DNA of 64,000 bases from Streptomyces sp. Isolate_45 (GCF_024721315.2 NZ_JANFAK020000012.1:35307-99306), one strand, 5' to 3'; counted from the stretch's first letter, positions 1 to 8,617 are shown. A program made the numbers and translations. Notes: generated by a model from the sequence alone, not told the origin.

Positions 1-1
1 C

Positions 2-538
2 AGCGGTCCCGCGCCGGCCCCGGAGGACGTGCGCGCCGCCGCGCGGGCGGCCGGCGCCGACGCCTTCGTGCGGCGACTGCCCGAGGGGTACGGGACGGCG
101 CCCGCGGACGCGCCCATGTCCGGTGGCGAGCTGCAACGACTGGGCCTGGCACGGGCGTTCTGCCGTGCGGGGCGATTGCTCGTGCTGGACGACGCGACGT
201 CGAGCCTGGACACCCTCACCGCCCGGGAGGTGGAGCGCGCCCTGGCCCGCGACGTCCGGCCGGGCACCCGTCTGGTCGTCGCGCACCGCATCTCCTCGGC
301 CGCCCGCGCCGACCTCGTCGTATGGCTCGACGCGGGACGGGTGCGGGCGACCGGTCCGCACGCGGAGCTGTGGCGGGACCCCGCCTACCGGGCGGTGTTC
401 GGCGACGGGACGGATGCCGCCGGTGAGCCGGCGGCGCGACCCGCCGACGGATCCGGCTCCCGGGGGGCGGGCGGTCCGTACGGCGGTCTCACGCGGCGGC
501 CCGCGCCGGAGCCGCCCGGCCGGGAGGCGGTCCGATGA
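2..538 (+). CDS. ramA: ABC half-transporter, C-terminal ATPase part (RamA/AmfA-like), 5' end outside window
   Basis: The open frame enters from the left edge, so only about the last 178 residues are present. They hold the end of an ATP-binding domain: the ABC signature MSGGELQRLGLARAF, a Walker B LLVLDDATSSLD and the H-loop VVAHRIS. The last 45 residues are a Gly/Pro/Arg-rich tail with no domain. The gene overlaps the next one by ATGA (535-538), so the two half-transporters are translationally coupled. Two half ABC exporters followed by a RamR-like regulator is the known arrangement of the ram/amf cluster, which exports the class III lanthipeptide SapB. That assignment is inference from gene order, because the kinase-cyclase and precursor genes would lie to the left of the window. 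Confidence 0.7.
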   Translation, partial: SGPAPAPEDVRAAARAAGADAFVRRLPEGYGTAPADAPMSGGELQRLGLARAFCRAGRLLVLDDATSSLDTLTAREVERALARDVRPGTRLVVAHRISSAARADLVVWLDAGRVRATGPHAELWRDPAYRAVFGDGTDAAGEPAARPADGSGSRGAGGPYGGLTRRPAPEPPGREAVR

Positions 539-2310
539 GCGAGTACGGAACCTGGCGGCGGGTGTCCCGTGAGGGCCGTCGCTTCCTGCGCGGACGGCCC
601 CGCCCACTGCGCCGGCTCGCGCTCTGGTCCCTGTTGGAGTCCGCGCACACCTTCCTCGGGGGGTACGCGGTGGCCCGCGCCCTCGACGACGGTTTCCTCG
701 CCGGCCGCACCGGTACGGGCATCGGCTGGCTGGTCGTGGCCGGCGCGGGCGCCCTGCTGGGCGCGCTCGCCCTGCGGGGCGTGTTCGGCGGGCTCGCGGA
801 CCTGGTCGAACCGCTGCGGGACGGTCTGGTGCGGCGCTCGGTGCGCCAGGCGATCGGGCGGGCCGTCGCCGACCCCGGACGGCCCGGCGACGCGGGCGCG
901 GTCTCGCGGCTCACGCAGCAGACCGAGATGGCCCGGGACTCCTCCGCCGGACTCGTCCTGGTCGCCCGGTCGTTCGTCTTCACCGCCCTGGGCGCGCTGC
1001 TCGGGCTGGCCGCGCTGTCCCCCGTACTGCTGGTCCTCGTCCTGCCCGCCCTGCTCCTGGGCGCGGCCGGGTTCCTCGCCACGCTGCACCCGATGGCGCG
1101 CGTGCAGCGGGCTGCGCTCGACACGGACGAGGCACTGTCCGCGCGCGCCGCAGAGCTGGCGTCGGGGCTGCGCGACGTCGTCGCGTGCGGCGGCGCGGCG
1201 AGCGCCGGGGCCGGCGTGGAGACGTTGATCGCCGAGCAGGAGCGGCTGACCGCCCGGCTCGCGCGGTGGACCGCCCTGCGCACGCTGGCCCTGGGCGTCG
1301 CGGGCCGGCTGCCGGTGGTCGTGGTGCTCGCCGCGACGCCCTGGTTGCTGGGGCGCGGGGTGAGCACGGGCGCGGTGGCCGGGGCGCTCACCTATCTCGT
1401 GCAGTCGCTGCTCCCGGCCCTGGACGCGCTGATGACGGCGCTGGGGGCGGCGGGCACCCGGCTGCTGGTGGTGCTGGACCGGTTCTGCGATCCGGCTCCG
1501 GGGGCGGCGACGCGGTCCCCGGAACCGGGGACGCCCGCCCCGACCCCCGCATCCGTACCCGCGCCCGTCCCCGTACCCGCGCCCGCGCCCGCGCCCGCCG
1601 TCGAGCTGCGTCGGGTCCGGTTCGCCTACGGTCCCCGCGCGGACCCGGTGATCGACGGCCTCGACCTGGTGGTCGGCGCCGGCGAGCACCTGGCCGTGGT
1701 CGGGCCGAGCGGCATCGGCAAGTCCACCCTCACCGCTCTGATCGCCGGGCTGCTGCCGCCCGGCGGCGGCACCGTACGGGTCGCGGGCGCGCCCGTACGG
1801 GGCACCCCGGGACCCGGCCCCGACGTCCGCCGGACCCTGCTGCCCCAGCAGGCGTACGTGTTCACGGGCACGGTCCGGGAGAACCTGACCCACCTGTGCC
1901 CCGGCCGGGTGTCCGGCGCACAGGTGGAGCGGGCCGCGGCCGCCCTCGGCGCGGACGGGCTGGTGGCCCGGCTCGGCGGGCTGGACGCGGCCGTCGACCC
2001 GGGTCGGCTCTCCCAGGGCGAGCGCCAGCACCTCGCCCTCACGGCCGCCTACCTCTCCCCCGCCCCCCTGCTGCTGCTCGACGAGGCCACCTGCCACCTC
2101 GACCCCCGGACCGAGGAACGCGCCGAGCGTGCGCTCGCCGAGCGGCCCGGCACCCTGGTGGTGGTCGCGCACCGGATCTCCTCCGCCGTCAGGGCCGACC
2201 GGGTCCTCGTCCTCGACGGGACCCGGGCGGTGTGCGGCACGCATGCGGAGCTCCCGGCCAGGTCGCCCCTGTACCGGGATCTGGTGGGCCTGTGGGACGC
2301 GCGCGGGTGA
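535..2310 (+). CDS. ramB: ABC half-transporter, permease-ATPase (RamB/AmfB-like)
   Basis: This 591-residue half-transporter has an N-terminal membrane domain (about residues 20-310) and a C-terminal ATPase. Walker A GPSGIGKST is at about 390-398, the signature LSQGERQ at about 492, Walker B LLLLDEAT with D516-E517, and the H-loop His near 546. The two domains are joined by a long Pro/Ala/Val linker (about 325-350), coded by a GC-rich repeat near 1540-1600. The ATG lies within the stop of the upstream half-transporter (ATGA), so the pair probably forms a heterodimer. Next to a RamR-like regulator, the likely cargo is a SapB-type lanthipeptide needed for aerial growth; the cargo is inferred, while the ABC exporter fold is plain. 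Confidence 0.8.
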   Translation: MSEYGTWRRVSREGRRFLRGRPRPLRRLALWSLLESAHTFLGGYAVARALDDGFLAGRTGTGIGWLVVAGAGALLGALALRGVFGGLADLVEPLRDGLVRRSVRQAIGRAVADPGRPGDAGAVSRLTQQTEMARDSSAGLVLVARSFVFTALGALLGLAALSPVLLVLVLPALLLGAAGFLATLHPMARVQRAALDTDEALSARAAELASGLRDVVACGGAASAGAGVETLIAEQERLTARLARWTALRTLALGVAGRLPVVVVLAATPWLLGRGVSTGAVAGALTYLVQSLLPALDALMTALGAAGTRLLVVLDRFCDPAPGAATRSPEPGTPAPTPASVPAPVPVPAPAPAPAVELRRVRFAYGPRADPVIDGLDLVVGAGEHLAVVGPSGIGKSTLTALIAGLLPPGGGTVRVAGAPVRGTPGPGPDVRRTLLPQQAYVFTGTVRENLTHLCPGRVSGAQVERAAAALGADGLVARLGGLDAAVDPGRLSQGERQHLALTAAYLSPAPLLLLDEATCHLDPRTEERAERALAERPGTLVVVAHRISSAVRADRVLVLDGTRAVCGTHAELPARSPLYRDLVGLWDARG

Positions 2311-2322
2311 GGCGCGCACGGC

Positions 2323-2337
2323 CGGGCGGATCGCCCG
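2323..2337. terminator. Short hairpin between convergent ramB and ramR
   Basis: CGGGCG-GAT-CGCCCG is a perfect 6-bp inverted repeat with a 3-nt loop, in the 75-bp gap between two convergent genes. It could work as a weak bidirectional terminator. There is no T-run, which is common for Streptomyces hairpins. Confidence 0.35.
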
Positions 2338-2385
2338 TCTGCCGTCGGGGGTGCGGGGGGATGCGGGGGAACTCGGGCCGGCGGC

Positions 2386-3000
2386 TCAGACCCAGCCGGC
2401 CCGCCGGGATATCCGGATGGCGTCTATCCGGTTGCGGGCGCCGGTCTTCCGCGTCACGGCGGCCATGTAGTTGCGTACGGTTCCGCTGGCGAGGTGCAGG
2501 GCGCGGGCTATCTCCGCGACCGAGTCGCCCTCGGCGGCCCGGGCCAGGACGCTCAGCTCGCGCGGGCTGAGCGGCATGGGGTCGGCCTCCATGAAGGCGG
2601 ACGCGAGCGTGGCGTCGATGAAGCGTTCCCCCGCGGCGACCTTTCCGACGGCCCGGACCAGCCGGGCGGGCGAACCGTCCTTGTCGACGTAGCCGAGTGC
2701 CCGCGTCCTGAAGGCGCGGCTCAGCGTGCCGGGCGTGTCGGCCCGGGCGAGTACCAGCAGGGGGGCGGACGAGTGGGGCAGCAGGCGGCCGGCGTCCGTG
2801 TCGGTGTCGGCGAGGAGGGCCGCCGACACCTCCGGACAGTCGATGTCCACGACCGCCACGTCGGGTCGTAAGAACTCCGCCTGGCGCGCGGCGGCGCGCC
2901 AGCCGGAGGAGGTGACGTCGAAGTCGCCTTCGGATCTCAGCAGTGCGGCCAGGGCGGACCTCACCAGGCACACGCTGTGCAGCACCAGGACCTTGGTCAT
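2386..3000 (-). CDS. ramR: RamR/AmfR-like orphan response regulator (NarL/LuxR type)
   Basis: This 204-residue protein has a receiver-like domain (1-125) and a C-terminal LuxR-type HTH (about 140-195, LSPRELSVLARAAEGDSVAEIA then TVRNYMAAVTRKTGARNR). The extreme C-terminus AIRISRRAGWV and the HTH resemble the RamR/AmfR regulators that switch on SapB biosynthesis. The receiver is atypical: the usual acidic pair after strand beta1 is replaced by H8-S9 (VLVLHS). Asp52 and Asp54 are candidate acceptor-site residues and a Lys sits in GYVDKDGS. This suggests control other than classical phosphorylation. The start ATG follows a GAGGGG ribosome-binding site. It is convergent with the ABC transporter genes. 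No histidine kinase gene is adjacent. Confidence 0.75.
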   Translation of the reverse strand: MTKVLVLHSVCLVRSALAALLRSEGDFDVTSSGWRAAARQAEFLRPDVAVVDIDCPEVSAALLADTDTDAGRLLPHSSAPLLVLARADTPGTLSRAFRTRALGYVDKDGSPARLVRAVGKVAAGERFIDATLASAFMEADPMPLSPRELSVLARAAEGDSVAEIARALHLASGTVRNYMAAVTRKTGARNRIDAIRISRRAGWV

Positions 3001-3384
3001 CGGGGGTTCCCCTCACGTGACGAGCGATCAGCATCAAGCGGCTGCCCAGCTACCACCGTGCGGGAACGTCACGGCGGGAGGCGTACGGGGGCGCGTGGCC
3101 GAAGCCGGGCGCTCCTCCAGTCCCACCCCCGGGCGACCGGTGGCCGTCCCACCTCGGCGGGCGTCCGGGAAGCGCCGTGCGAGGCCTCGGAACGCCAACA
3201 TCCGGATGGGCTGATTCCGCGCGCATTCGGCGGGATCCGAACACCGGGCGAGGGAGGTGGAGCGCCGTGGAGCGCCCCGGGACGGCGCCAACCGGGGTGC
3301 CGTGATCGGGAGTCGGGTTTCGGACGACGCTCAGCGGCCACACGGGCAAAGGAGCGACGGACCACGAGGAGAGGAAGCACACCC
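3001..3384. other. Intergenic region upstream of ramR and the 33-aa peptide
   Basis: About 380 bp between two divergently read genes. It should hold the ramR promoter on the minus strand and the promoter of the small peptide on the plus strand. Apart from the ramR ribosome-binding site, which sits in a small palindrome (GGGGGTTCCCC near 3002-3012), no convincing operator, RNA or reading frame was found. Confidence 0.4.
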
Positions 3385-3486
3385 ATGACGACGATGGCCC
3401 TACTGATCGTGCCCATGGTGTTGGCCCTGCTGCTCGTCCACCGCAAGGGCGGACACCGTGCCCGCCACCGGGCGAGCCGGTTCTGA
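3385..3486 (+). CDS. 33-residue single-span membrane peptide, unknown function
   Basis: The ATG at 3385 is preceded by a strong purine-rich site (GAGGAGAGGAAG, 3366-3377). The peptide begins MTTMALLIVPMVLALLLV, one hydrophobic span, then ends in a basic His/Arg-rich tail (HRKGGHRARHRASRF). This is the build of a small inner-membrane protein with a cytoplasmic positive tail. A longer in-frame extension upstream exists but lacks the hydrophobic start and a good ribosome-binding site. The gene lies 58 bp before an RsbW-like kinase on the same strand, so the two may be cotranscribed. I do not recognise a family. Confidence 0.5.
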   Translation: MTTMALLIVPMVLALLLVHRKGGHRARHRASRF

Positions 3487-3544
3487 GCCGCGTGCCGACC
3501 CGTCCGGGCCGGCACCACCCACGAGCGGAAGCGAGGTGAGTGCG

Positions 3545-4003
3545 GTGTCCATGCGTGCGAAGGGGTGGGCCAAGTCCTTCCCGGTGCACAGAGGGGTGCG
3601 CGAGGCCCGCCGGTGGACGGGCGAACACCTGGACTCCCTGCAATGGACGGCCGACGCCCCGGACACGGCCCACTCCGTCCTGCTGACGGTGTCGGAACTC
3701 GTCACCAACGCGCACGTGCACGCCCACAGCAGCGCCCGGCTGGTGCTGACCTGGGACGGACGCTGCCTGCACGTCAGCGTCGCCGACAGCGACCCGAGCC
3801 TGCCCGCCCCGCGCGACGCCTCACGGGACGCGACCTCCGGGCGGGGGCTCGCCATCATCGACGCCCTCGCCGACACGTGGAACGCCCATTCCTTCCACGG
3901 CGGCAAGACCATCACCGCCTGCTTCCACCCAGACCTGACGCCCGCCCCGCACGCCGGGGCGGGCCGGTCGGAGCCGCACGCCGGCGGGTCCCCCGCGGCC
4001 TGA
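3545..4003 (+). CDS. ATP-binding protein, anti-sigma-factor-type serine kinase (RsbW/SpoIIAB-like)
   Basis: This protein of about 152 residues is a single GHKL ATPase domain. The N box is SELVTNAHVHAHS, the G1 region VADSDPSLPA, and the G2 region GRGLAIIDALADTWN, followed by GGKTITACF. Stand-alone proteins of this kind bind or phosphorylate STAS antagonists to control sigma factors; Streptomyces carries dozens of them, mostly orphans. The GTG at 3545 is preferred because AGG at 3535-3537 is 7 bp upstream; ATG 3551 is the alternative. There is no sigma factor nearby, but a STAS protein is encoded at 14771. The target is not visible from the sequence. Confidence 0.8.
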   Translation: MSMRAKGWAKSFPVHRGVREARRWTGEHLDSLQWTADAPDTAHSVLLTVSELVTNAHVHAHSSARLVLTWDGRCLHVSVADSDPSLPAPRDASRDATSGRGLAIIDALADTWNAHSFHGGKTITACFHPDLTPAPHAGAGRSEPHAGGSPAA

Positions 4004-4045
4004 CGTCCGCTCCCCGCCCGGCGGCGCGAGTTCCGCACGCGCGGG

Positions 4046-4897
4046 TCATCCCCTCGCCCCGTCCCCGGATCCGGGCCGGGGGGACGTCCCGAGGGCCGGC
4101 TCCGGTTCGGCCGTCGAGATCTCGGGCTCCAGCCCCTCGCCGACCCCGGTCCGGCGGCGTCCGGCATCGGCCCGCCACGCCTCGAAGACGAGCGTCGTGG
4201 CGGTGACCACCACGAGCCCGAGCAGCCAGCCCCCCACGACGTCACTGACCCAGTGCACGCCGAGCGCGACCCGGGTGTAGCCGACCCCGAGCACGCTCGT
4301 CACGGCCAGCGCCCACGGCAGGAACCGCCAGGCGGGCGGCACCAACGGGAGCAGGACGAGGAGCAGGACCGCGCAGGAGACCATGGCCGTCATGGCGTGC
4401 CCGGAGGGGAAGGAGAAGCCGGGCGCGTGGGAGACGGGGTCGGGCAGGTGCGGGCGCGCCCGTTCCACGACGTTCTTGGTGAGGAACCCGATGAGGGCGC
4501 CGGCCGTGGCGGTGACGGCGGCCCAGGCCGCGAGGCGCCACGCGCGGCGCCGCAGCAGCCATATCACCAGGAGGGCCACCAGCAGCCGCATCGTCACCGG
4601 GTCCCACAGCACGCCCGTGAGGAACTCCAGCACGCGCACCCGGTCCGGGTCCTCCAGGGCGGCCCGGTGGAGCCGTTCGGCCGTGTCACGGTCGAGGCGG
4701 TACAGCGGCGGCCACCGGGATTCGACGAGCACCAGGGCGAGGACGAACGGCACGCTCACCGCGGCCGTGGCCGCCACCGTCAGCACGAGCCTCGTCCCGA
4801 AGGCCGCGTCGGGACCGGAACGTCCCGTCAGGAACGCGCGGATCGCGTGGCGTCGGGAACGGGGGCGGGGTCCGGGACGGGGCGGGTGCTGTGCCAT
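4046..4897 (-). CDS. PAP2-family membrane phosphatase
   Basis: This 283-residue integral membrane protein has the three-part phosphatidic-acid-phosphatase signature: KNVVERARPHLP, then FSFPSGHAMTA, then a third part around TRVALGVHWVSDVVGG. The order and the His/Asp residues fit a type 2 lipid phosphate phosphatase, acting on phosphatidate, undecaprenyl diphosphate or a related lipid at the outer membrane face. About five to six hydrophobic spans are present, and the last 50 residues are a soluble charged tail. It is the last of three minus-strand membrane genes (7948 to 4046), one of which is a PAP2-lipid kinase fusion. This suggests a lipid phosphate function, but the substrate is unknown. 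Confidence 0.85.
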   Translation of the reverse strand: MAQHPPRPGPRPRSRRHAIRAFLTGRSGPDAAFGTRLVLTVAATAAVSVPFVLALVLVESRWPPLYRLDRDTAERLHRAALEDPDRVRVLEFLTGVLWDPVTMRLLVALLVIWLLRRRAWRLAAWAAVTATAGALIGFLTKNVVERARPHLPDPVSHAPGFSFPSGHAMTAMVSCAVLLLVLLPLVPPAWRFLPWALAVTSVLGVGYTRVALGVHWVSDVVGGWLLGLVVVTATTLVFEAWRADAGRRRTGVGEGLEPEISTAEPEPALGTSPRPGSGDGARG

Positions 4898-4987
4898 GGG
4901 TACGCGACTTTCGGTCGGGGGCGTTCGGACGGGAACGGTCGTGGCGGGGCGTTCGGGCGGGGCGTACGGGCGTCGGGGCCCGCGGGG

Positions 4988-5941
4988 TCAGACTCCGGGG
5001 TCCTGCGCGACGGGCCGGAGCACACCGGCCCGTACGGCTTCGAGTTGGGCGGAGAAGGCGAGGCCCAGGAACAGGGCCAGGGAGGTCAGGTAGGACCACA
5101 GCAGCAGCGACACGAGCGCGCTGAGGGGCCCGTACACGCTGGTGAAGGTGCTGCTGGCGCCGACGTACAGGCTCAGCGCCCAGGTCGCCGTGATCCACAG
5201 CACGAGGTAGACGACGGCGCCGAAGGCGAGCCAGGTGTAGCCCGGCTGGTCGCGCCGGGGTGCGAGTCGGAAGATCGCGCTGGTGGCCAGCACGGCCAGC
5301 AGGACGCCGATCGGCCAGCGCAGGACGTCCCAGGCGCGGATGGTGGTCGGTCCGAGGTGGTAGACCTCGGCGAAGGCGTGGGTGAGGTCGGCGCCGAGGA
5401 CGGTGAGGACGAAGCTGAGGCCGAGGGGAAGACCCGCGAGGACCGCCATGACGACACCGCGGGCGTACTTGCGCAGGAACGGCCGGTCGCGCTCGTTGCC
5501 GTATATGCGGTTGGCGCCGCGCTCGACCTGGCACAGGCTCGTGGTGACGTTGACGAGGGAGAAGAGCAGCCCCAGCCAGAGCGCGGCCTGGCCGCCGTCC
5601 CCGGCGTGGCGGCGGCTCTCGCGCAGGGCCTCGTCGACCACCTCCCGGCTGGGGCCGCTGGTGATCCGTCCGATGGTGAGCTCGGCCACCCGGCCGATGT
5701 CCTCGGTGTGCAGGACGCTGGACAGCCCGATGGCTGCGATGGCCAGCGGCACGATGGACAGGACGGTCTGGAGGGCGAGGGCCCGGGAGTGGCTGAAGCC
5801 GTCCGCGTAGCGGAAGCGCACGAAGGAGTCGCGGGCCAGGCTCCAACCCCCGTAGCGGCGCAGTGCGGCCCAGGCCTCGTCCCCGGACAGCTCCTCGCCC
5901 ACCACGTCGCGTCTCTGCGGTACCCGGGTCGCGGTTCCCAT
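4988..5941 (-). CDS. YihY/BrkB-family integral membrane protein
   Basis: This 317-residue protein has a soluble start and about six hydrophobic segments. Hallmarks are ALALQTVLSIVPLAIAAIG near the N-terminus and SVYGPLSALVSLLLWSYLTSLALF near the C-terminus. The family was once called ribonuclease BN, but that activity belongs to another protein; these are membrane proteins of uncertain transport or envelope role. A GGAAG site precedes the ATG (CAGGAAGCCG). It lies between a PAP2 gene and the PAP2-diacylglycerol kinase gene on the same strand, so an operon for envelope lipids is plausible. The family call is secure; the function is not. Confidence 0.8.
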   Translation of the reverse strand: MGTATRVPQRRDVVGEELSGDEAWAALRRYGGWSLARDSFVRFRYADGFSHSRALALQTVLSIVPLAIAAIGLSSVLHTEDIGRVAELTIGRITSGPSREVVDEALRESRRHAGDGGQAALWLGLLFSLVNVTTSLCQVERGANRIYGNERDRPFLRKYARGVVMAVLAGLPLGLSFVLTVLGADLTHAFAEVYHLGPTTIRAWDVLRWPIGVLLAVLATSAIFRLAPRRDQPGYTWLAFGAVVYLVLWITATWALSLYVGASSTFTSVYGPLSALVSLLLWSYLTSLALFLGLAFSAQLEAVRAGVLRPVAQDPGV

Positions 5942-5980
5942 CGGCTTCCTGACTGTTCGTGGTCCCGGCGCGGGGAGCGG

Positions 5981-6015
5981 CGGGGCGGAGAGGGGCGGGG
6001 CGGAGAGGGGCGGGG
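5981..6015. repeat. 15-bp tandem repeat (two copies plus a partial)
   Basis: CGGGGCGGAGAGGGG is repeated exactly at 5981-5995 and 5996-6010, with a partial third copy (6011-6015). It sits between the stop of the PAP2-kinase gene and the YihY gene. It may be slippage-prone; no function is evident. Confidence 0.6.
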
Positions 6016-6016
6016 T

Positions 6017-7948
6017 TCAGTGGACGGCTGGGCGGGGGCGGGCGTGCTCGTCGTCGTCGGCACCGCTTTGCGCGGGCGCGGGTGCGGGTGCGGGTGCGGG
6101 CGCGGGCGCGGCATGCGCGTCGGGCGCGGCGTGCGCCGCGCGTTCGCGCGCGGTCGTGCCAGGGGCCCCGGGAAGGCGGATCCACAGGGCGCCCGGCTCC
6201 ACCTCGGCGAGCAGGCGGGTGCCTTCCGTCATGGTGTCGCCGTCGACCTCGCGGGGCTGCGCCCCGGCGAAGCGGAGCTCGATCCGCCGGGCGCTGAAGT
6301 ACTCCAGGGATCCGCCGGCCACGCTCCGACCGCCGGTCGACGCCGGGGCGGACCCGTCCTGCTCGGGGGCGCCGCCGCGGACGACCCGGGAGGCCAGGTG
6401 GCCGGCCGCGGCGAGCCAGCCCGCGGCGCCCCGGGGGTCGAAGAGCACGACCTCCAGCCGTCCGCTGTCCGGCCGTGCCCGGGGCAGGAGTTCGAGGCCG
6501 CCCTGGAGGGCGCCGACGTTGCCGATGACGACCATCCGCGCCCGGCGGCGCCGGACGCGGCCCCCGTCCAGCCGTACGGAGAGCCGCATGCCGGGGTCTC
6601 CCAGGTGGCGGGCGCCGGACAGGACGTAGGCCGCCCATCCCAGGCGGGCCTTGAGGGCGGGCGAGGTGTCGCGGACGGTGGCGGCGTCGAAGCCGGCGCC
6701 CGTCATCACCGTGAACCGCGTCGACGTGAGGCCGTCGCCGCTCACCCGTCCCACGTCGATCGGGAAGTCGCCGCCGGCGAGGGCCCCTTCGAGGGCGTCC
6801 CGCGGGTCCAGGGGGAGGTCCAGGTTGCGGGCGAGGAGGTTGCCCGTCCCGCAGGGCACCAGCGCCAGCGGGATGCCGGTGCCGGCCACGACGTCGGCGC
6901 AGGCACGGACCGTGCCGTCCCCGCCGCAGACGACGACCAGGTCCACACCGGGTACCGCGCACTCCTCGGACAGGGTCCCGCAGGCCTGTTCGACGGAGGT
7001 GGACGTCCAGCGTTGCTCGGTGTAGCCGTGGCGGTGGAGGTCGGCCCGCACCTGCTCGGCCAGCTCGTCACCGCAGCCGTGGGGGTGGCGGACCACGACC
7101 GCTGTCCGTCCCGGACCGCCCGCGGCGGACGCGCCACGACGGTCGACGCCCCGGGCGGCGGGAACGGAATGGCCGGTGGGACCAGTGGGGCCGACGGGGT
7201 CAACGGGACCGTCGGCGGGCGATCCGGGGATCGCCGGGAGGACCGTGTCCGCGCCGTCCCGCGACCCGGACACGGTCCCCCCGGCGTCGCGGGTGCGGCC
7301 GGCAAGGAACACCGCGCCCACGACGAGCAGCGTGGCGACTCCGTTGAGCAGGCCGCCCGCCACGTCGGACGGGTGGTGCATGCCCCGGTACATCCGGGAC
7401 GCCCCGACCGCCGGCGGGACGAGCACCAGGACCGCCGCCGCGACGTACCGCCAGGGTCCGCGGACCCTGGTCCACACCAGCACCGCGAGGCCGCCGAACA
7501 GGGCGACGGAGGCCCCGACGTGGCCGGACGGGAAGCTCGACGTGGGCGGCGCACCGTCCAGGCGGGGTACGTCGGGGCGGGGGCGTTCCACGCACATCGT
7601 CACGGCCAGGAAGACCGCCGACTGCACGGCGACCGAGGCGCCCAGGAAGACCGCGTCGGCCCATCGCGGGGTGCCGGGCAGCACCAGCAGGGCGACGACG
7701 CAGAGCAGCGTCACGCCGACGATCCCCTCCGTCGAGGCGATGATCGACAGCCACTCGGTGACGGAGTCCGCCCAGGGGGTCCGGTGCGCGGCGAACGCGT
7801 CCGTGACGCGGTCCTCCGTCGACAGCAGCCGCCGGCCCACCGGCGCCCCGGTCACGAACAGGCCCAGCGCAACCATCACGGCGAACTGGGCCGGTACGAA
7901 CCACAGGAGCCGTGTGCGTCTCGCGGCGGTGCCGCTTTCCGTCGTCAT
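6017..7948 (-). CDS. PAP2 phosphatase fused to diacylglycerol kinase catalytic domain
   Basis: This protein of about 643 residues has two enzyme halves. Residues of about 10-240 form a multi-span PAP2 domain with VERPRPDVPR, SFPSGHVGAS and SRMYRGMHHPSDVAGG. After a linker, about 290-600 form a diacylglycerol/sphingosine kinase fold with VVVCGGDGTVRACADV and LVPCGTGNLLARNLDLP. One half would remove a phosphate from a lipid, the other would add one to a lipid alcohol, so the protein may interconvert lipid phosphates. The C-terminus is an Ala-Pro repeat from a GC repeat near 6060-6110. ATG 7948 is chosen because AAGG lies 5 bp upstream; an upstream extension to 8110 has no domain. First gene of the three-gene membrane group. 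Confidence 0.85.
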   Translation of the reverse strand: MTTESGTAARRTRLLWFVPAQFAVMVALGLFVTGAPVGRRLLSTEDRVTDAFAAHRTPWADSVTEWLSIIASTEGIVGVTLLCVVALLVLPGTPRWADAVFLGASVAVQSAVFLAVTMCVERPRPDVPRLDGAPPTSSFPSGHVGASVALFGGLAVLVWTRVRGPWRYVAAAVLVLVPPAVGASRMYRGMHHPSDVAGGLLNGVATLLVVGAVFLAGRTRDAGGTVSGSRDGADTVLPAIPGSPADGPVDPVGPTGPTGHSVPAARGVDRRGASAAGGPGRTAVVVRHPHGCGDELAEQVRADLHRHGYTEQRWTSTSVEQACGTLSEECAVPGVDLVVVCGGDGTVRACADVVAGTGIPLALVPCGTGNLLARNLDLPLDPRDALEGALAGGDFPIDVGRVSGDGLTSTRFTVMTGAGFDAATVRDTSPALKARLGWAAYVLSGARHLGDPGMRLSVRLDGGRVRRRRARMVVIGNVGALQGGLELLPRARPDSGRLEVVLFDPRGAAGWLAAAGHLASRVVRGGAPEQDGSAPASTGGRSVAGGSLEYFSARRIELRFAGAQPREVDGDTMTEGTRLLAEVEPGALWIRLPGAPGTTARERAAHAAPDAHAAPAPAPAPAPAPAQSGADDDEHARPRPAVH

Positions 7949-8146
7949 GGCAGCCTTGTTGCCCGTGACGGCCCGTTGATGCGCCCGGGGCGGCGCCGAC
8001 GTGGGCGGATCCCGCGGGTCGTTCACGACCGGACCGCCCCCGCCGTGACCGCCGTCACAGCGCCCCGGTGTCACGTCCGTCGCCGCTCCGCTGTCCCTCT
8101 TGCGGACCACCCGACGAAGCGAACAACGAACGAAGGGATCACCGGG

Positions 8147-8617
8147 ATGAATGCCGTCATCGTGTGCGTCTCCGTGTCACACGGCAATACGCGCCGCGTC
8201 GCGGACACCATGGCCGGGGTATTGGGTGCGAGGGTCGTCACCCCCGAAGAGGTCGACGTACGGGAGTTGGCCGCCGCCGACCTCGTGGGATTCGGCTCGG
8301 GCGTCTTCCGCGGCAGGCTCCACCCCCACCTGACCGACCTCGTCACGACGCTGCCCTCCGGGCGCGGCCGGGCGTTCGTGTTCGCCACCAGCGGGCTCCC
8401 CGAGCTGCCCCCGGCACCCTTCACCCGCCCCCTGGTCCGGCGCCTCGAAGCCAAGGGCTTCCGGGTCGAGGGGAGCTTCTCCTGCCGTGCGTTCGACACG
8501 TGGGCCCCGTTCAAGCTCCTCGGCGGCATCAACAAGCAGCGGCCGAACGTCGGGGACCTGTCCGCCGCGCGGGCGTTCGCCGAGCGGCTGCGGGACGGGA
8601 GGGGACCGGCGTCCTGA
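8147..8617 (+). CDS. Flavodoxin-family protein
   Basis: This 156-residue protein begins MNAVIVCVSVSHGNTRRVADTMA, the phosphate-binding loop of flavodoxins (S-x-G-N-T). AADLVGFGSGVFRGRLHP and FVFATSGLP match the strand-loop elements that hold FMN. The length fits a short-chain flavodoxin or a protoporphyrinogen-oxidase-like flavoprotein. AAGGGA lies 9 bp before the ATG. It is divergent from the PAP2-kinase gene and convergent with the next minus-strand gene, so it is probably monocistronic. Partner and substrate cannot be told from the sequence. Confidence 0.8.
   Translation: MNAVIVCVSVSHGNTRRVADTMAGVLGARVVTPEEVDVRELAAADLVGFGSGVFRGRLHPHLTDLVTTLPSGRGRAFVFATSGLPELPPAPFTRPLVRRLEAKGFRVEGSFSCRAFDTWAPFKLLGGINKQRPNVGDLSAARAFAERLRDGRGPAS

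Noticed and set aside
6060..6112. GC-rich GCGGGTGCGGGTGCGG stretch
   Set aside because: It is simply the Ala-Pro tail coding repeat of the PAP2-kinase gene, not a separate element.
4253..8617. Very long plus-strand open frame (1454 codons)
   Set aside because: It lies antisense to three well-supported minus-strand membrane genes and has low-complexity Gly/Glu/Arg/His composition. Only its end, from 8147, codes for a real protein (flavodoxin-like).
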